64,000 nucleotides of DNA from Bacteroidales bacterium (GTDB taxonomy: Bacteria > Bacteroidota > Bacteroidia > Bacteroidales > F082): NCBI GenBank assembly GCA_023229135.1, contig JALNZT010000026.1:1-64000 (forward strand). The letters run 5' to 3'. The notes below the pieces were generated by a model. That model had not been told where the DNA came from. It did not search any database and saw only the letters and a list, made by a program, of their open reading frames with translations. Of this stretch, positions 16,956 to 27,116 are shown one piece after another. Every line of letters starts with the position of its first letter. Position 1 is the first letter of the stretch. Both the position numbers and the translations under genes were made by a program.

Positions 16956-17645
16956 ATGGAACAGCAGATCAGAGTTTTATTAACAGAAGATGACAAAAAT
17001 CTGGGAACGATTTTAAAGGCATATCTCGAAGCCAAAGGTTTTCCTACGGAATTATGTGTTGATGGACGCGAAGGCCTCGAACGCTTTAAAAGAGAAGAGT
17101 TTCAGTTCTGTATCCTGGATGTGATGATGCCGGTGATGGACGGCTTTGCGCTGGCCGCCGAGATCAGGAAGTTAGACCAAAAAGTGCCGCTGCTTTTCCT
17201 GACGGCAAAAACCATGCAAGAGGATAAATTACATGGTTTTGAGCTGGGTGCCGACGACTATCTTACCAAGCCTTTCAGCATGGAAGAGCTGCTGCTGCGC
17301 ATGAAGGCGATTCTACGGCGTACGGCCGAAGATGCAGTGAGGCCTACACATTTTGAGCTGGGAAGTTTCACTTTCGACTACAACAGACAGCTGCTCAAGA
17401 ATAAAGAAGGCGAGAATAAACTGACTTCTAAAGAAGCGGAACTGCTGCGTTTGCTTTGCGAAAATATGAACAAGGTGCTTGACCGCTCGGTAGCACTGAA
17501 TAAAATTTGGTTTGATGACAGCTATTTCAACGCCCGTTCGATGGATGTGTATGTTACCAAGCTGCGCAAATATTTTAAAACTGACCCAAAAATTGAACTA
17601 ATGAACGTGCATGGGGTTGGTTTCAAACTAGTTGTCAACGAGTAA
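16956..17645 (+). CDS. OmpR-family response regulator (RprY-like)
   Basis: 229 residues. The receiver domain carries the acidic pair TEDDKN, the phospho-acceptor in FCILDVMMPVMDG (about Asp53) and the lysine in YLTKPFS. A winged-helix DNA-binding domain spans about 130-229 (NKLTSKEAELLRLL, then DVYVTKLRKYF). It is the partner of the kinase just upstream. The last 11 bases overlap the convergent hydrolase gene. Confidence 0.95.
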   Translation: MEQQIRVLLTEDDKNLGTILKAYLEAKGFPTELCVDGREGLERFKREEFQFCILDVMMPVMDGFALAAEIRKLDQKVPLLFLTAKTMQEDKLHGFELGADDYLTKPFSMEELLLRMKAILRRTAEDAVRPTHFELGSFTFDYNRQLLKNKEGENKLTSKEAELLRLLCENMNKVLDRSVALNKIWFDDSYFNARSMDVYVTKLRKYFKTDPKIELMNVHGVGFKLVVNE

Positions 17646-18921
17646 TATTTGGGGAGTCGTATTCTTTTTGTTCTGTTTCATTGCTCACCCGTAAGGCCTT
17701 GTAATGAATATTTGTAGATGCCGGATATAACGACAAGCTGTTGTCATTCAATATGTTCCAAAAATTATCTGAGCCAGGTCCTTTGTCTTTATTGGTGAGT
17801 ACAATTAGGGTTTTGTGTTGCTGCATATCTCTGAGGAAAAAGCTGCGAAACCCTTTCCACCAACCGTAATGATAAACTGTGCTGTCAGCGTCTCCGCGGA
17901 TGCGCCAGCCAAAGCCGTAGTTGTCGGCACGGCGACGGTGATTCGGACTTCCAGGCGTGAAAGCTTCCCGTAGCAGGCTGTCGCCAATGAGTAAGCCATA
18001 ATCCAGCGCCTGATTAAACCGGTACAGATCTTCAACTGTAGAAAACATGTTTTTATCGCCCATCACGCCGTTTAAGTAATCGTTGCGCACCTGAATTGGC
18101 CGCCAGCCACGGTGGTCGAACCCGGGAACGCCCAACTCAACATAAGCCGAAACCACGGTGTCATAACGCATGCTGTAGATTTGCGAACGGCGCATTCCGA
18201 GCGGTGTGAAAATCCTCTCTTGCATAAAATCCTCAAAATTTTCGCCGCTAACGCGCTCCACTACCGAAGCCAGCAAGGCGTAATTGGTGTTGCAATAATG
18301 AAATCCACGGTCGGGCTTAAAATAGGGTGAAGGCTGATATTTAACGAATAAATCGATCATTTTTTCGTTACTCAATGGAATGGTTTTGTCAATCCATTTT
18401 TCGTGAGCCAACGACTGGTAGCGCGATATCCCAGAGCGATGATTGAGCAGGTTACGCACTGTAACGCCTTCGTAAGGCCATTCGGCAATGTAGGTGCGTA
18501 GATCAGCATCATAATCCAGCAACCCATCTTGTTTGAGCAATATAATTGCCGTTGCTGTAAACATTTTGCTTACCGAGGCCAGCTCAAACTGGCTTTCGGT
18601 AGTGAGGGGATCGCGTTTGTTTTTGATGTCGGCAAAACCAAAAGCTTTTTCGTAAACCAGCCTGCCCTTTTCGGCAAAAAGTACGGTTCCATTGAAACCG
18701 GTAAGCTTTACCAGCCGGTTAAAAGTGCTGTCTAATCTGCGTTGCTGCTGTTCAATACGCGATTGATCAAGGTTGATGTAAATGCTGTCGGCAGCAATTA
18801 GTGGGATAGTGTTCAGCGCTGCATGTCGTGTTTTAACCGGCTGATCAGGTGAGCTGCAACCGCTAATCAAAAAGATTAATAAAGTAGCGATAAGGGAAGT
18901 ACGGTAACAGCAACTGAACAT
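17635..18921 (-). CDS. Beta-lactamase-family serine hydrolase, lipoprotein
   Basis: 428 residues with a lipoprotein signal (LISGC, Cys22). Class C beta-lactamase/penicillin-binding fold motifs are present: SVSK at 116-119 (nucleophile Ser116), YCN in FHYCNTNYALLA and HYG in YHYGWWKGF. It may act on peptidoglycan peptides, esters or D-amino-acid compounds; the motifs do not prove beta-lactam resistance. It overlaps the convergent regulator gene by 11 bases. Confidence 0.88.
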   Translation of the reverse strand: MFSCCYRTSLIATLLIFLISGCSSPDQPVKTRHAALNTIPLIAADSIYINLDQSRIEQQQRRLDSTFNRLVKLTGFNGTVLFAEKGRLVYEKAFGFADIKNKRDPLTTESQFELASVSKMFTATAIILLKQDGLLDYDADLRTYIAEWPYEGVTVRNLLNHRSGISRYQSLAHEKWIDKTIPLSNEKMIDLFVKYQPSPYFKPDRGFHYCNTNYALLASVVERVSGENFEDFMQERIFTPLGMRRSQIYSMRYDTVVSAYVELGVPGFDHRGWRPIQVRNDYLNGVMGDKNMFSTVEDLYRFNQALDYGLLIGDSLLREAFTPGSPNHRRRADNYGFGWRIRGDADSTVYHYGWWKGFRSFFLRDMQQHKTLIVLTNKDKGPGSDNFWNILNDNSLSLYPASTNIHYKALRVSNETEQKEYDSPNITR

Positions 18922-19003
18922 TTGATAAAGTTAAAAAAACAGATATAGGCTGCAAATGTACAATTTGGTTACCAGTAAAAAGCCTTGTTGCAGCCCGTAA
19001 ATG

Positions 19004-19390
19004 TTAAAGACTGTCAATTAATTTCTCCAGCTTAGTAGATATTTCCTGTGCTATCTGTGTAAGTTTTTCATTTCCAATGTTTGCAATCATAACGGCGGGC
19101 TCCATGGCTGCCAGTTCTGTTTGGCCGTTGCCTTTGTCTATTATTACCACATTGCAGGGCAGCAAAACACCTAAATGTTCTTCAAGTTGAAGGGCTTCAA
19201 ACGCAAAATGTGGGTTGCATGCGCCCAAAATGGTGTAACGCTTAAAATCAGCACCAATTCTATCTTTCAGAACCTTATCCACTTCGATGGTGGATAGAAT
19301 GCCAAAGCCAATGGTTTTTAACGCTTCAATAGTGCGGTTTTTCAGCTGATCATAGTCTTCGTTAAAAGTTTTTGTGATTGCGTATTTCAT
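19004..19390 (-). CDS. DUF302-family protein
   Basis: 128 residues, soluble. The pattern FGILSTIEVDKVLKDRIG, then YTILGACNPHFAFEAL and LLPCNVVI, is typical of DUF302 proteins, which are small and of unknown function. They often sit beside metal or sulfur genes; here the neighbour is a metal efflux system. A single-gene unit. Confidence 0.87.
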   Translation of the reverse strand: MKYAITKTFNEDYDQLKNRTIEALKTIGFGILSTIEVDKVLKDRIGADFKRYTILGACNPHFAFEALQLEEHLGVLLPCNVVIIDKGNGQTELAAMEPAVMIANIGNEKLTQIAQEISTKLEKLIDSL

Positions 19391-19566
19391 CTGTTTAATT
19401 TTTTTAATTTAGTATAATTGAGGCGGTTTGAGTGGGGTGTAATTTATAACCACTTTGTTTTATTCCAATTTTTTTGTGTTTATTGATCTTGCTTTGGCAA
19501 GGCCAAAAAGTTTAGAATTATCACCGCGTTTAGTTTAGTTATAAGACAAATGAGACGTCCTTTTGT

Positions 19567-20712
19567 TTAATCAGTTTCCTGCAATAACTGAAATCCACCT
19601 GAGATAATAAATTGTGCGCCCGAACTAAATTCCCTGCTATTTTGTATTTCGATAAAACCATCCCGTTTTTGTCCGACTACAAGCCTTTTTCTCACAAAAG
19701 TCCACGAATCCGCCGTTTTATTTTTGAGGACAAGCACATAAAAACCTCCTTCACTTTCAATAGAAGCCGATTCGGGCAGAGCGGCCAGCTGTATACCTTT
19801 CAGGTAGATGCGTGAATTCATAAACATTCCCGGCATCAATTGATACTGTTCATCTTGCTTTAGGTTGGCGTACACATTCACGGTGCGGTTGTAGGTGTCT
19901 ATTTGCTTGCCTATTTCATTTACGGTAGTTTTAAACGGGATATTTTTGTATTCGGGTAGCTTAGCCTCGATTTGAAGACCCGGCTTTAGCCAGATGGCAT
20001 CTTTTTCAAACACGTCAAGCTTCAATCGTAGGTACTCAGTGTTGATGATGGTAAGTACAATATCCTCGGGATTAAGCCATTGGCCTGTACGGGCTAAAAT
20101 TTTTGAAACGTGGCCACTCATTTTGGCTTGCATTGCTATTTGCGCACTTATGTTGAAAGCAGTGAGCTTTTCAGGATTGATTTTTAGTAGTTTAAGCTTC
20201 TCACTTAACGCGTTGAGCCTGGCTGAGGCAACCAGGTATTCGGCTTCTGCCTGCTGCAACTCGCTTGCCGAAATAATATTTTCGTCAGCGAGAGATTGTT
20301 TTCTTTCCCAGGCTTGTTTTAGCTGCTGCTGAAGAAAGCGCGACTCCAGATAGGCTTGCTGCATCTCAATAAACTCCGGGTTTTCGATGATAGCAACAAC
20401 AGTGCCTTTTGCTACTTTTTGACCTACGGCCACATTAACTTTGATCAAGCGACCTCCAAAATAACTGCTCATCAGTTGTTCTTTGTCCGGTATCAGCTCG
20501 ATATAGCCGTTGGCGCTGATGTGATCCTGAAATGTTTGCTGACTGATTTCTCCGAGTTTTATGCCTGCCTCTTCCATCTGCATTTTGCTTAAAACTATTT
20601 CGTTAACTTCCTGTAGATTAACTTCCGTATCAGTATTTTGCGATTCGCAGCCCTGAAAAACGAAAAAGGGAAGCAAAAAGATGAAAAATGTTATAAAATG
20701 GATTTTTCTCAC
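19567..20712 (-). CDS. RND efflux periplasmic adaptor (CusB/CzcB-type)
   Basis: Membrane fusion protein linking the inner membrane pump to the outer channel. I start it at GTG 20712, 11 bases after the permease stop, because this gives a clean lipoprotein signal (VFQGC, Cys22) and 382 residues. An ATG at 20778 would add 22 unlikely residues inside the permease gene. Barrel-sandwich halves (VNVAVGQKVAKGTVVAII and AKMSGHVSKILARTGQWL) flank a long helical hairpin (about 105-190). No His-rich metal-binding tail is seen. Confidence 0.9.
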   Translation of the reverse strand: MRKIHFITFFIFLLPFFVFQGCESQNTDTEVNLQEVNEIVLSKMQMEEAGIKLGEISQQTFQDHISANGYIELIPDKEQLMSSYFGGRLIKVNVAVGQKVAKGTVVAIIENPEFIEMQQAYLESRFLQQQLKQAWERKQSLADENIISASELQQAEAEYLVASARLNALSEKLKLLKINPEKLTAFNISAQIAMQAKMSGHVSKILARTGQWLNPEDIVLTIINTEYLRLKLDVFEKDAIWLKPGLQIEAKLPEYKNIPFKTTVNEIGKQIDTYNRTVNVYANLKQDEQYQLMPGMFMNSRIYLKGIQLAALPESASIESEGGFYVLVLKNKTADSWTFVRKRLVVGQKRDGFIEIQNSREFSSGAQFIISGGFQLLQETD

Positions 20713-20723
20713 GATAGGTTTTG

Positions 20724-23700
20724 TTAAAAAGTGAAATAATTGATTTCGATAACGGCCCGGTTGTATTGGTGCAGCCATTCAAGTTTGTTAAGGCGTATTC
20801 TGATGACTTCTTTCAGGCTTTGTGAATACTGGTAAAAGCCAATTTCACCTTGCGAGAAACTCTCATTGGCAGTGCGTTCCAGCTGTTTGGCAAGTGGTTC
20901 CCATTGTTGGCTATAGCTGTCGAGTTTGGCCTTAAAGTCGACCAGGTTGATCAGCAATAATTCGTAATTTCGTCTTGACTGGATGCGGCTGCGTCTTTGG
21001 TTTTCTACCAAAATTTTACTGTCTAAAACCGCAGCCTTGTTGTAGGCGTTCTTGCCAAAGAATAGCAGCGGAATCTCCACACCTAGCTGAAAGCCATTGT
21101 AAATTTTAGCGTTGGCACCGTTATTTGTACCCCTGAAATATTCCAGTTGCAGGTCGGGCATAAGCTGCCGGCGACTCATTTTTAGCATTTGATCGCTGAT
21201 ATCGGCCTGTTGGCTCTGCCAGCGGTTTTGCCAAAGTGTGTTTTGGCTTTCTGCTGTTATTATCAATGGCCCATACGTTGTGGTTTCCACCTCGAATATG
21301 CTGTCAGTTTGCATCAGTGCAGAGAGTGTTTTCTTCGCTGAAAGCAGTTTGTTTTCAATTGTTTTCAACTGGTTATCTACTTCTGCCTGATTAGCTTGCG
21401 ATTGCAGGTGTTCGAGCTTCGGCAATTCGCCGGCTTCCACACGCCGCATCAGGCTGTAGCTAAGTTTTTGATTGATGCTGTCGAGCTGGTTGAAAAAGTT
21501 TTTCTGCTGGTTTTGATACACGATTTCGTAATAGCTTATGGCAACGGCTTTGCGCAATTCGTGTGCTGTCATTTCGTACTCCAGTCCAGCCATTTCAGCT
21601 TTCAGTGCTGCCATTTTATGTTGTGCTTCATAAACTGTCGGGAAGGCTATGCTTTGCTGTATTCCCCAGATTTTCAGCGGCAGACCATTCTCAGCCGTAT
21701 TATTTTCATCGTAGTTGTAATACACAGCCGTTTTTGGAAAGTCGAAAGCTGCCGTTTTTAGTTTTTCGGCTTTTTCAAGATTTAATGCTGCCGCCTTTAA
21801 TCCAGAATGTTTGTTAAGGGCTTTTTCAATAGCAGTTTCAAGGCTTATTTTTTCCTGAGCAGGCATCAGCAGCGGTAGGGCCAACAACAATAGAAGCAGT
21901 GTGGTAATTTTTTTTGGTGTTTTTGTTGTCAAGGTTTTCGTAAACTTTTTGCGTTCGAAAACGCAAAATAAAACCGGTAGAACAATGAGTGTAAGTAGGG
22001 TAGCGGTTATAAGTCCACCTATTACCACGGTTGCCAGCGGACGTTGCACTTCGGCACCTGCCGAGGTGGAAATAGCCATGGGCAAAAATCCAAGTGCTGC
22101 AGCCGAAGCTGTTAGCAATACCGGTCGCAACCTGTCTGAAGTGCCGCGAATGATGAGTTCGCGCATAGAAGTGATGTTTTCGTCTTTTTGCAATGCTTTA
22201 AAATGTTCGATCAGCACGATGCCATTGAGCACGGCAATGCCAAATAACGCGATAAAACCAACGCCTGCCGAAATGCTGAAAGGCATGCCACGTAAGGCTA
22301 GTAGCAGAATGCCACCCACTGCCGACAATGGAATGGCTGTGTAAATCAACAAGGCAATGCGTAGAGAATTGAAGGCGAGATGCAATAGCACAAAAATTAG
22401 TAACAAAGCTATCGGAACGGCTATTGCCAGTCGGTTTCTGGCACTTCGCAGGTTTTCAAACTGGCCGCCATAAGTGATGGAGTAGCCGGCTGGAAGATCG
22501 ATATTTTTGTTAATCAGCACTTGCACATCGCCTACAACAGATTCCAGGTCGCGTTCACGCACATTCACGCCCACCACGATTCGGCGGTGGGTATCATCGC
22601 GGGATATTTTTGCCGGTCCTTTATCAAAACGTACATCGGCGATCTCGCGCAAGGGAACCTGGTGGCCGTTAGGCATGGGAATAAAGGTGTTGCGTAGGTT
22701 TTCGATATCCTGACGGTAAGCGTTTTTATATCGAACCACCAAGTCAAAACGTTTTTCTCCTTCAAAAATTTCGCCGGCTTTGAGGCCTGCAAAACCCATT
22801 GAAATCACGTTATTTACGTCGTCAACACTTAACCCGAAGAGTGCCAGCTTGGTGTAGTCGTAAGCGATTGTCATTTCGGGCAGGCCCACCACTTTCTCTA
22901 CAATCACATCCGAGGCACCTTCCACCGGGTCTATCAGTGTTTTTATTTGTTGGGCAAGGCGATTGAGTACATCCATATCTTCGCCGAAAATTTTGATGGC
23001 GACATCAGCCCGTGTACCTGTAATCAGCTCGTTGAAGCGCATCTCAATAGGTTGCGTAAACTCGTAGTCGATGCCTGGAATTGCTGAAAGCGCCTCCTTG
23101 AATCGGTTGGCCAGCTCGTCTTTGCTACTGGCGGTAACCCATTCTCTGCGTGGTTTTAATGTGATAATGATGTCGCTTTCTTCCATCGACATGGGATCGG
23201 TTGGCACTTCGGCAGCACCAATGCGGCTCACCACCTGATTTACTTCGGGAAACTCAAGCAGAATTTGCTCCATGCGTGTGGTCAGTTCGATGGTGTTGCT
23301 GAGGGTTGTACCGGTCTTCAGCACCGGCTGGATCACAAAGTCGCCTTCGTCAAGGGTTGGGATAAACTCACCTCCCATCTTGCTGAAAATATAGCCTGAT
23401 CCCAACAATAATGTCAGCGTTAGCAAAATAACAAGTTTTTTGTTGTTGAGCGCCCAGCTTATCGAAGGTTTATATAATTTGTTGAGCAGGCCGATTAGTC
23501 GTGTGGAGATATTGCTTTGCTTTTTGGCGGGCCTCAAAAATAATGATGACATCACCGGAACGTAGGTGAATCCCAGCAGCATAGTACCGACCAAAGCAAA
23601 GGTAAATACCTGTGCCATAGGAGTAAACATCTTCCCTTCTATTCCCGAAAGGGACAAAATCGGGATAAAAACGATGATGATAATCAACTGTCCGAACAAG

Positions 23701-25058
23701 GCTGATCGGGTAAGATCACTGGCACCCTCAAGTGTGATTTCGTCGATCATTTTTTGCTGCTCCAGTCCCTTTAGCGGTAGCAACTTATCGCGGTTCTTGC
23801 TGATTTGGAAGGCAATAAATTCTACGATAATCACCGCGCCATCGATGATAATTCCAAAGTCGATGGCACCGAGGCTCATCAGGTTGGCATCCACCTTAAA
23901 CAGGTGCATCAAACTAAGCGCAAACAGCAGGCTAAGAGGAATAACAGAAGCTACAACCAGTCCCGATCGCAGGTTTCCCAACAAAATTACCACCACAAAA
24001 ATCACGATCAAGCTGCCCAGAATAAGGTTTTCGGCAATGGTTGTGGTTGTCTTTTTTATCAAGGTGCTACGCTCCAAAAATCCGTTTATGCTGATGCCTT
24101 CGGGCAGGCTTTTTTGCATCTGCGCCACCCTTTCTTTTACGTCGTTAATCACTTGATTAGAGTTGGCGTCTTTGAGCATCATCACCTGGCCAAGAACTTT
24201 TTCACCTTCGCCATTGGCTGTGATGGCGCCAAAACGGGTAGCATGGCCAAACTGAACCTTTGCCAGGTCTTTAATACGGACGATAACGCCATTGCTGTTA
24301 CGTACCACAATATTTTGAAGGTCTTCAACGGATGTTGCAAGTCCTTCTCCCCGAATGAAATAGCTTTGGTTTAGTTTTTCGATATATCCACCGCCTACTA
24401 TTGAGTTATTGGTTTCGAGGGCACGAAAGACGTCGGCAATACTGATATCCATGGCGTGTAACACTTCGGGATTGACGGCTATTTCATACTGTTTTAAAAA
24501 ACCTCCCCAGGTGTTTACTTCCACCACGCCATCAATGCCCGAAAGCTGCCGGCGAACGATCCAATCTTGGATTGTGCGCAAATCGGTGATGGAATAAACG
24601 CTGTCGTAATCGGGATCGACTTCCAGGATGTACTGGTAAATTTCGCCGAGACCAGTAGAAATGGGTCCCATAAATGGGCTTCCGAAGCCTTGCGGAATAT
24701 CTTCGGCAGCGGTTTTCAATTGTTCTGTAATCAACTGCCGGGGCAGGTAAGTTCCCATTTTGTCTTCAAAAACCAATGTTACCACCGACAGGCCAAACTT
24801 GGAAATAGAACGTATTTCAACGAGGCCGGGCAAGTTAGCCATTGCCAGCTCCACCGGGTAGGTGATAAATCGCTCCACATCGAGTGTGGATAAATTGCGT
24901 GATGTGGTGATAACCTGCACCTGGTTGTTGGTAACATCCGGCACGGCACCAATGGGAATGTGGGTGAGCGAGTAAATCCCGAAGCCGGCCATAGTTGCTG
25001 TGATAAGCAAAACGATAAGTTTATTCTTTAGGCTGGCCTGAATGATTGATTTTAGCAT
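20724..25058 (-). CDS. CusA/CzcA heavy-metal RND permease fused to a TolC-like outer membrane channel
   Basis: 1444 residues. Residues 1 to about 1040 are an RND proton antiporter with the heavy-metal signature DFGIIIDGAVIIVE near 400, and 12 membrane helices with two large periplasmic domains. A hydrophobic stretch (about 1032-1052, ending LLMPAQ) looks like a relic signal peptide. It is followed by about 390 residues of outer membrane factor sequence (ISLETAIEKALNKHSGLKAA onward, long helices). The fused layout is known in Bacteroidota. Substrate is probably a cation such as Cu, Ag, Zn or Co. The adaptor is encoded immediately downstream. Confidence 0.93.
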   Translation of the reverse strand: MLKSIIQASLKNKLIVLLITATMAGFGIYSLTHIPIGAVPDVTNNQVQVITTSRNLSTLDVERFITYPVELAMANLPGLVEIRSISKFGLSVVTLVFEDKMGTYLPRQLITEQLKTAAEDIPQGFGSPFMGPISTGLGEIYQYILEVDPDYDSVYSITDLRTIQDWIVRRQLSGIDGVVEVNTWGGFLKQYEIAVNPEVLHAMDISIADVFRALETNNSIVGGGYIEKLNQSYFIRGEGLATSVEDLQNIVVRNSNGVIVRIKDLAKVQFGHATRFGAITANGEGEKVLGQVMMLKDANSNQVINDVKERVAQMQKSLPEGISINGFLERSTLIKKTTTTIAENLILGSLIVIFVVVILLGNLRSGLVVASVIPLSLLFALSLMHLFKVDANLMSLGAIDFGIIIDGAVIIVEFIAFQISKNRDKLLPLKGLEQQKMIDEITLEGASDLTRSALFGQLIIIIVFIPILSLSGIEGKMFTPMAQVFTFALVGTMLLGFTYVPVMSSLFLRPAKKQSNISTRLIGLLNKLYKPSISWALNNKKLVILLTLTLLLGSGYIFSKMGGEFIPTLDEGDFVIQPVLKTGTTLSNTIELTTRMEQILLEFPEVNQVVSRIGAAEVPTDPMSMEESDIIITLKPRREWVTASSKDELANRFKEALSAIPGIDYEFTQPIEMRFNELITGTRADVAIKIFGEDMDVLNRLAQQIKTLIDPVEGASDVIVEKVVGLPEMTIAYDYTKLALFGLSVDDVNNVISMGFAGLKAGEIFEGEKRFDLVVRYKNAYRQDIENLRNTFIPMPNGHQVPLREIADVRFDKGPAKISRDDTHRRIVVGVNVRERDLESVVGDVQVLINKNIDLPAGYSITYGGQFENLRSARNRLAIAVPIALLLIFVLLHLAFNSLRIALLIYTAIPLSAVGGILLLALRGMPFSISAGVGFIALFGIAVLNGIVLIEHFKALQKDENITSMRELIIRGTSDRLRPVLLTASAAALGFLPMAISTSAGAEVQRPLATVVIGGLITATLLTLIVLPVLFCVFERKKFTKTLTTKTPKKITTLLLLLLALPLLMPAQEKISLETAIEKALNKHSGLKAAALNLEKAEKLKTAAFDFPKTAVYYNYDENNTAENGLPLKIWGIQQSIAFPTVYEAQHKMAALKAEMAGLEYEMTAHELRKAVAISYYEIVYQNQQKNFFNQLDSINQKLSYSLMRRVEAGELPKLEHLQSQANQAEVDNQLKTIENKLLSAKKTLSALMQTDSIFEVETTTYGPLIITAESQNTLWQNRWQSQQADISDQMLKMSRRQLMPDLQLEYFRGTNNGANAKIYNGFQLGVEIPLLFFGKNAYNKAAVLDSKILVENQRRSRIQSRRNYELLLINLVDFKAKLDSYSQQWEPLAKQLERTANESFSQGEIGFYQYSQSLKEVIRIRLNKLEWLHQYNRAVIEINYFTF

Positions 25059-25239
25059 CGGTAGAAGCTTCGTGTTCGTGAATGAGAATTGTTCTGTGAA
25101 GGGATAAAATTACGAATTTGGAAGTTAAAATGAAAATTTTGAAGTAAATATATTTTTGCTAAGGTTTTGTTGTTCCGAAAAGAATTGTTGTATTGAGGCG
25201 TAGTACATGGCTATTCAGATTGTTAATTAAGATCAAAAC

Positions 25240-25269
25240 TTGCTAATTATCTGAAATAAACTACCTTTG
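25240..25269 (+). promoter_or_regulatory. Promoter of the DEAD-box helicase gene
   Basis: TTG at 25240-25242, a 19-base gap and TACCTTTG at 25262-25269, 22 bases ahead of the start codon. Confidence 0.7.
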
Positions 25270-25291
25270 CCCCTCATTTCCAAATTATTTT

Positions 25292-27040
25292 ATGCCTACA
25301 TTTAACGATCTCGGGTTGAAGCCCGAACTTTTAAAAGCCGTTGAAGCCCTCGGTTTCAGCGAACCTATGCCTATTCAGGCAGCCGTAATTCCCGAACTTT
25401 TGCAACAAGCCACTGATTTGGTTGGTCTTGCTCAAACTGGAACAGGGAAAACAGCGGCTTTTGGGCTGCCATTGCTGCATCATATCGACAGCAACAGGGC
25501 AGAGACGCAAGCGCTTATTTTATGTCCTACACGCGAGCTTTGTATTCAAATTACACGCGATCTGGACAGCTTCGCGCATTTTATGCCTTCTATCCGCGTA
25601 ACGCCGGTTTACGGAGGTGCCAGCATGGATGTACAGATTAAAGCCTTACAAAAAAATCCTCAAATTGTTGTTGCCACGCCCGGTCGCTTACAGGATATGA
25701 TGCGTCGCCGCAAAATCGATATGGCGAAAATCGAGTGGGTAGTGCTTGACGAAGCCGACGAAATGCTCGATATGGGCTTTCAGGAAGAGGTTGACATTAT
25801 CTTATCATCAGTACCCGAAAAACGTCATATTTTGTTGTTTTCGGCCACCATGCCTGCCGTTGTAGAAAGCATACTGACACGCTATATGAAAAATCCCGTG
25901 ATAAAGACCATGGGAAAACGCAATGCCGGAACAGCTAATGTGCGTCATAGCTATTATGTGGTGCATGCCCGCGACCGCTACAAAGCACTTAAACGTATCG
26001 TTGATTTCCATCCTTCCATTTATGGTATTGTGTTTTGTCGCACACGCGCCGAAACCCAGGAAATTGCCGATCTGCTGATTAACGATGGCTACAATGCCGG
26101 ATCACTGCATGGTGATTTGTCTCAGCAGCAACGTGATCATGTGATGAACCATTTCCGCGAGGGAAACCTGCAAATACTTGTGGCTACTGATGTGGCAGCA
26201 CGCGGCCTGGATGTGAATAACCTCACCCATGTAATCAATTACAGCCTGCCCGACGAGCCTGAAAATTATGTGCATCGTAGTGGACGCACAGGTCGCGCTG
26301 ATAAAACCGGTGTTTGTATCAGCCTGGTGCATTTGCGCGAAAAAGGTAAGATCAGGATGATAGAGAAACAGCTTTCGCAACCCATTGCACAGGCCAAAAT
26401 ACCTACGGGAATGCAGGTGTGCGAAAAACAACTGTTTAACTATGTGGATAAGCTCGAAAACGTGGAAGTAAACCACGAAGAGATAGAAGCCTATCTACCT
26501 GTGGTTTTCAGAAAACTGGAATGGATGTCGCGCGAGGAGCTAATCAAGCGTTTTGTATCGATAGCTTTTAACCGTTTCTTAGATTATTATCGCGATGCAC
26601 CTGATTTGAACGTGGACGAAAGCCGCTCCCGCTATGAAGACGAGCGGGGAAGTGGAGGAAGAGGTAGGAAAAAAGACTCCCGTGATCGGGGTGACCGCAG
26701 TGACCGAGGTGGACGCGGTGGACGTGATGGCGGCCAGGAAGCCGGATACACCAAGTTATTTTTTAGTGTAGGTAAAAAGGATAGAATAAAACCTAATAAC
26801 CTCATTGGCTTAATAAACCAGGTTACCCGCTCGCGTGATGTGCGTGTGGGTCATATCAAACTGATGGAAAATTTTTCTTTCGTTGATGTTGATAATAACT
26901 CGGTTGATTTGGTGATGAAATCCTTTGCCAACAAAAAAGTAAACACAGATGGTGTGCGTGTAGAACGCAGCAGCGAAAAAGATTCACCCTCCTCCTCTCG
27001 AGGAGGCGGAAGCCGAAAACCAAAAAAGTACAAACGCTAA
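25292..27040 (+). CDS. DEAD-box ATP-dependent RNA helicase
   Basis: 582 residues with all helicase motifs: Q motif (PMPIQAAVIPEL), AQTGTGKT, PTREL, DEAD near 155, SATMP and HRSGRTGRADK. A Gly/Arg/Asp-rich linker (about 455-490) precedes a DbpA-type RNA-binding domain (TKLFFSVGKKDRIKPNNLIG, about 495-570) and a basic tail. This build matches the DeaD/CsdA helicases that remodel RNA in ribosome assembly and cold adaptation. It has its own promoter and terminator. Confidence 0.95.
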   Translation: MPTFNDLGLKPELLKAVEALGFSEPMPIQAAVIPELLQQATDLVGLAQTGTGKTAAFGLPLLHHIDSNRAETQALILCPTRELCIQITRDLDSFAHFMPSIRVTPVYGGASMDVQIKALQKNPQIVVATPGRLQDMMRRRKIDMAKIEWVVLDEADEMLDMGFQEEVDIILSSVPEKRHILLFSATMPAVVESILTRYMKNPVIKTMGKRNAGTANVRHSYYVVHARDRYKALKRIVDFHPSIYGIVFCRTRAETQEIADLLINDGYNAGSLHGDLSQQQRDHVMNHFREGNLQILVATDVAARGLDVNNLTHVINYSLPDEPENYVHRSGRTGRADKTGVCISLVHLREKGKIRMIEKQLSQPIAQAKIPTGMQVCEKQLFNYVDKLENVEVNHEEIEAYLPVVFRKLEWMSREELIKRFVSIAFNRFLDYYRDAPDLNVDESRSRYEDERGSGGRGRKKDSRDRGDRSDRGGRGGRDGGQEAGYTKLFFSVGKKDRIKPNNLIGLINQVTRSRDVRVGHIKLMENFSFVDVDNNSVDLVMKSFANKKVNTDGVRVERSSEKDSPSSSRGGGSRKPKKYKR

Positions 27041-27074
27041 AAGTTTGTTCATGACATAGCGGACAGCTGTCCCT

Positions 27075-27109
27075 AAAATCCCATTGATAAAATATCGGTG
27101 GGATTTTTT
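27075..27109 (+). terminator. Terminator of the helicase gene
   Basis: AAAATCCCA / TGGGATTTT stem with T6. A perfect GGACAGCTGTCC palindrome lies just before it (27061-27072). Confidence 0.8.
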
Positions 27110-27116
27110 CATGCTA

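Noticed and set aside
17635..18921. True beta-lactamase resistance gene
   Set aside because: The serine-hydrolase motifs are shared with many peptidases and esterases; lipoprotein signal and length fit the broad family, with nothing specific to antibiotic breakdown.
20724..21900. TolC-like region as a separate gene
   Set aside because: There is no stop codon or frame change between the permease and channel parts; the frame is continuous for 1444 codons, matching known fusions.
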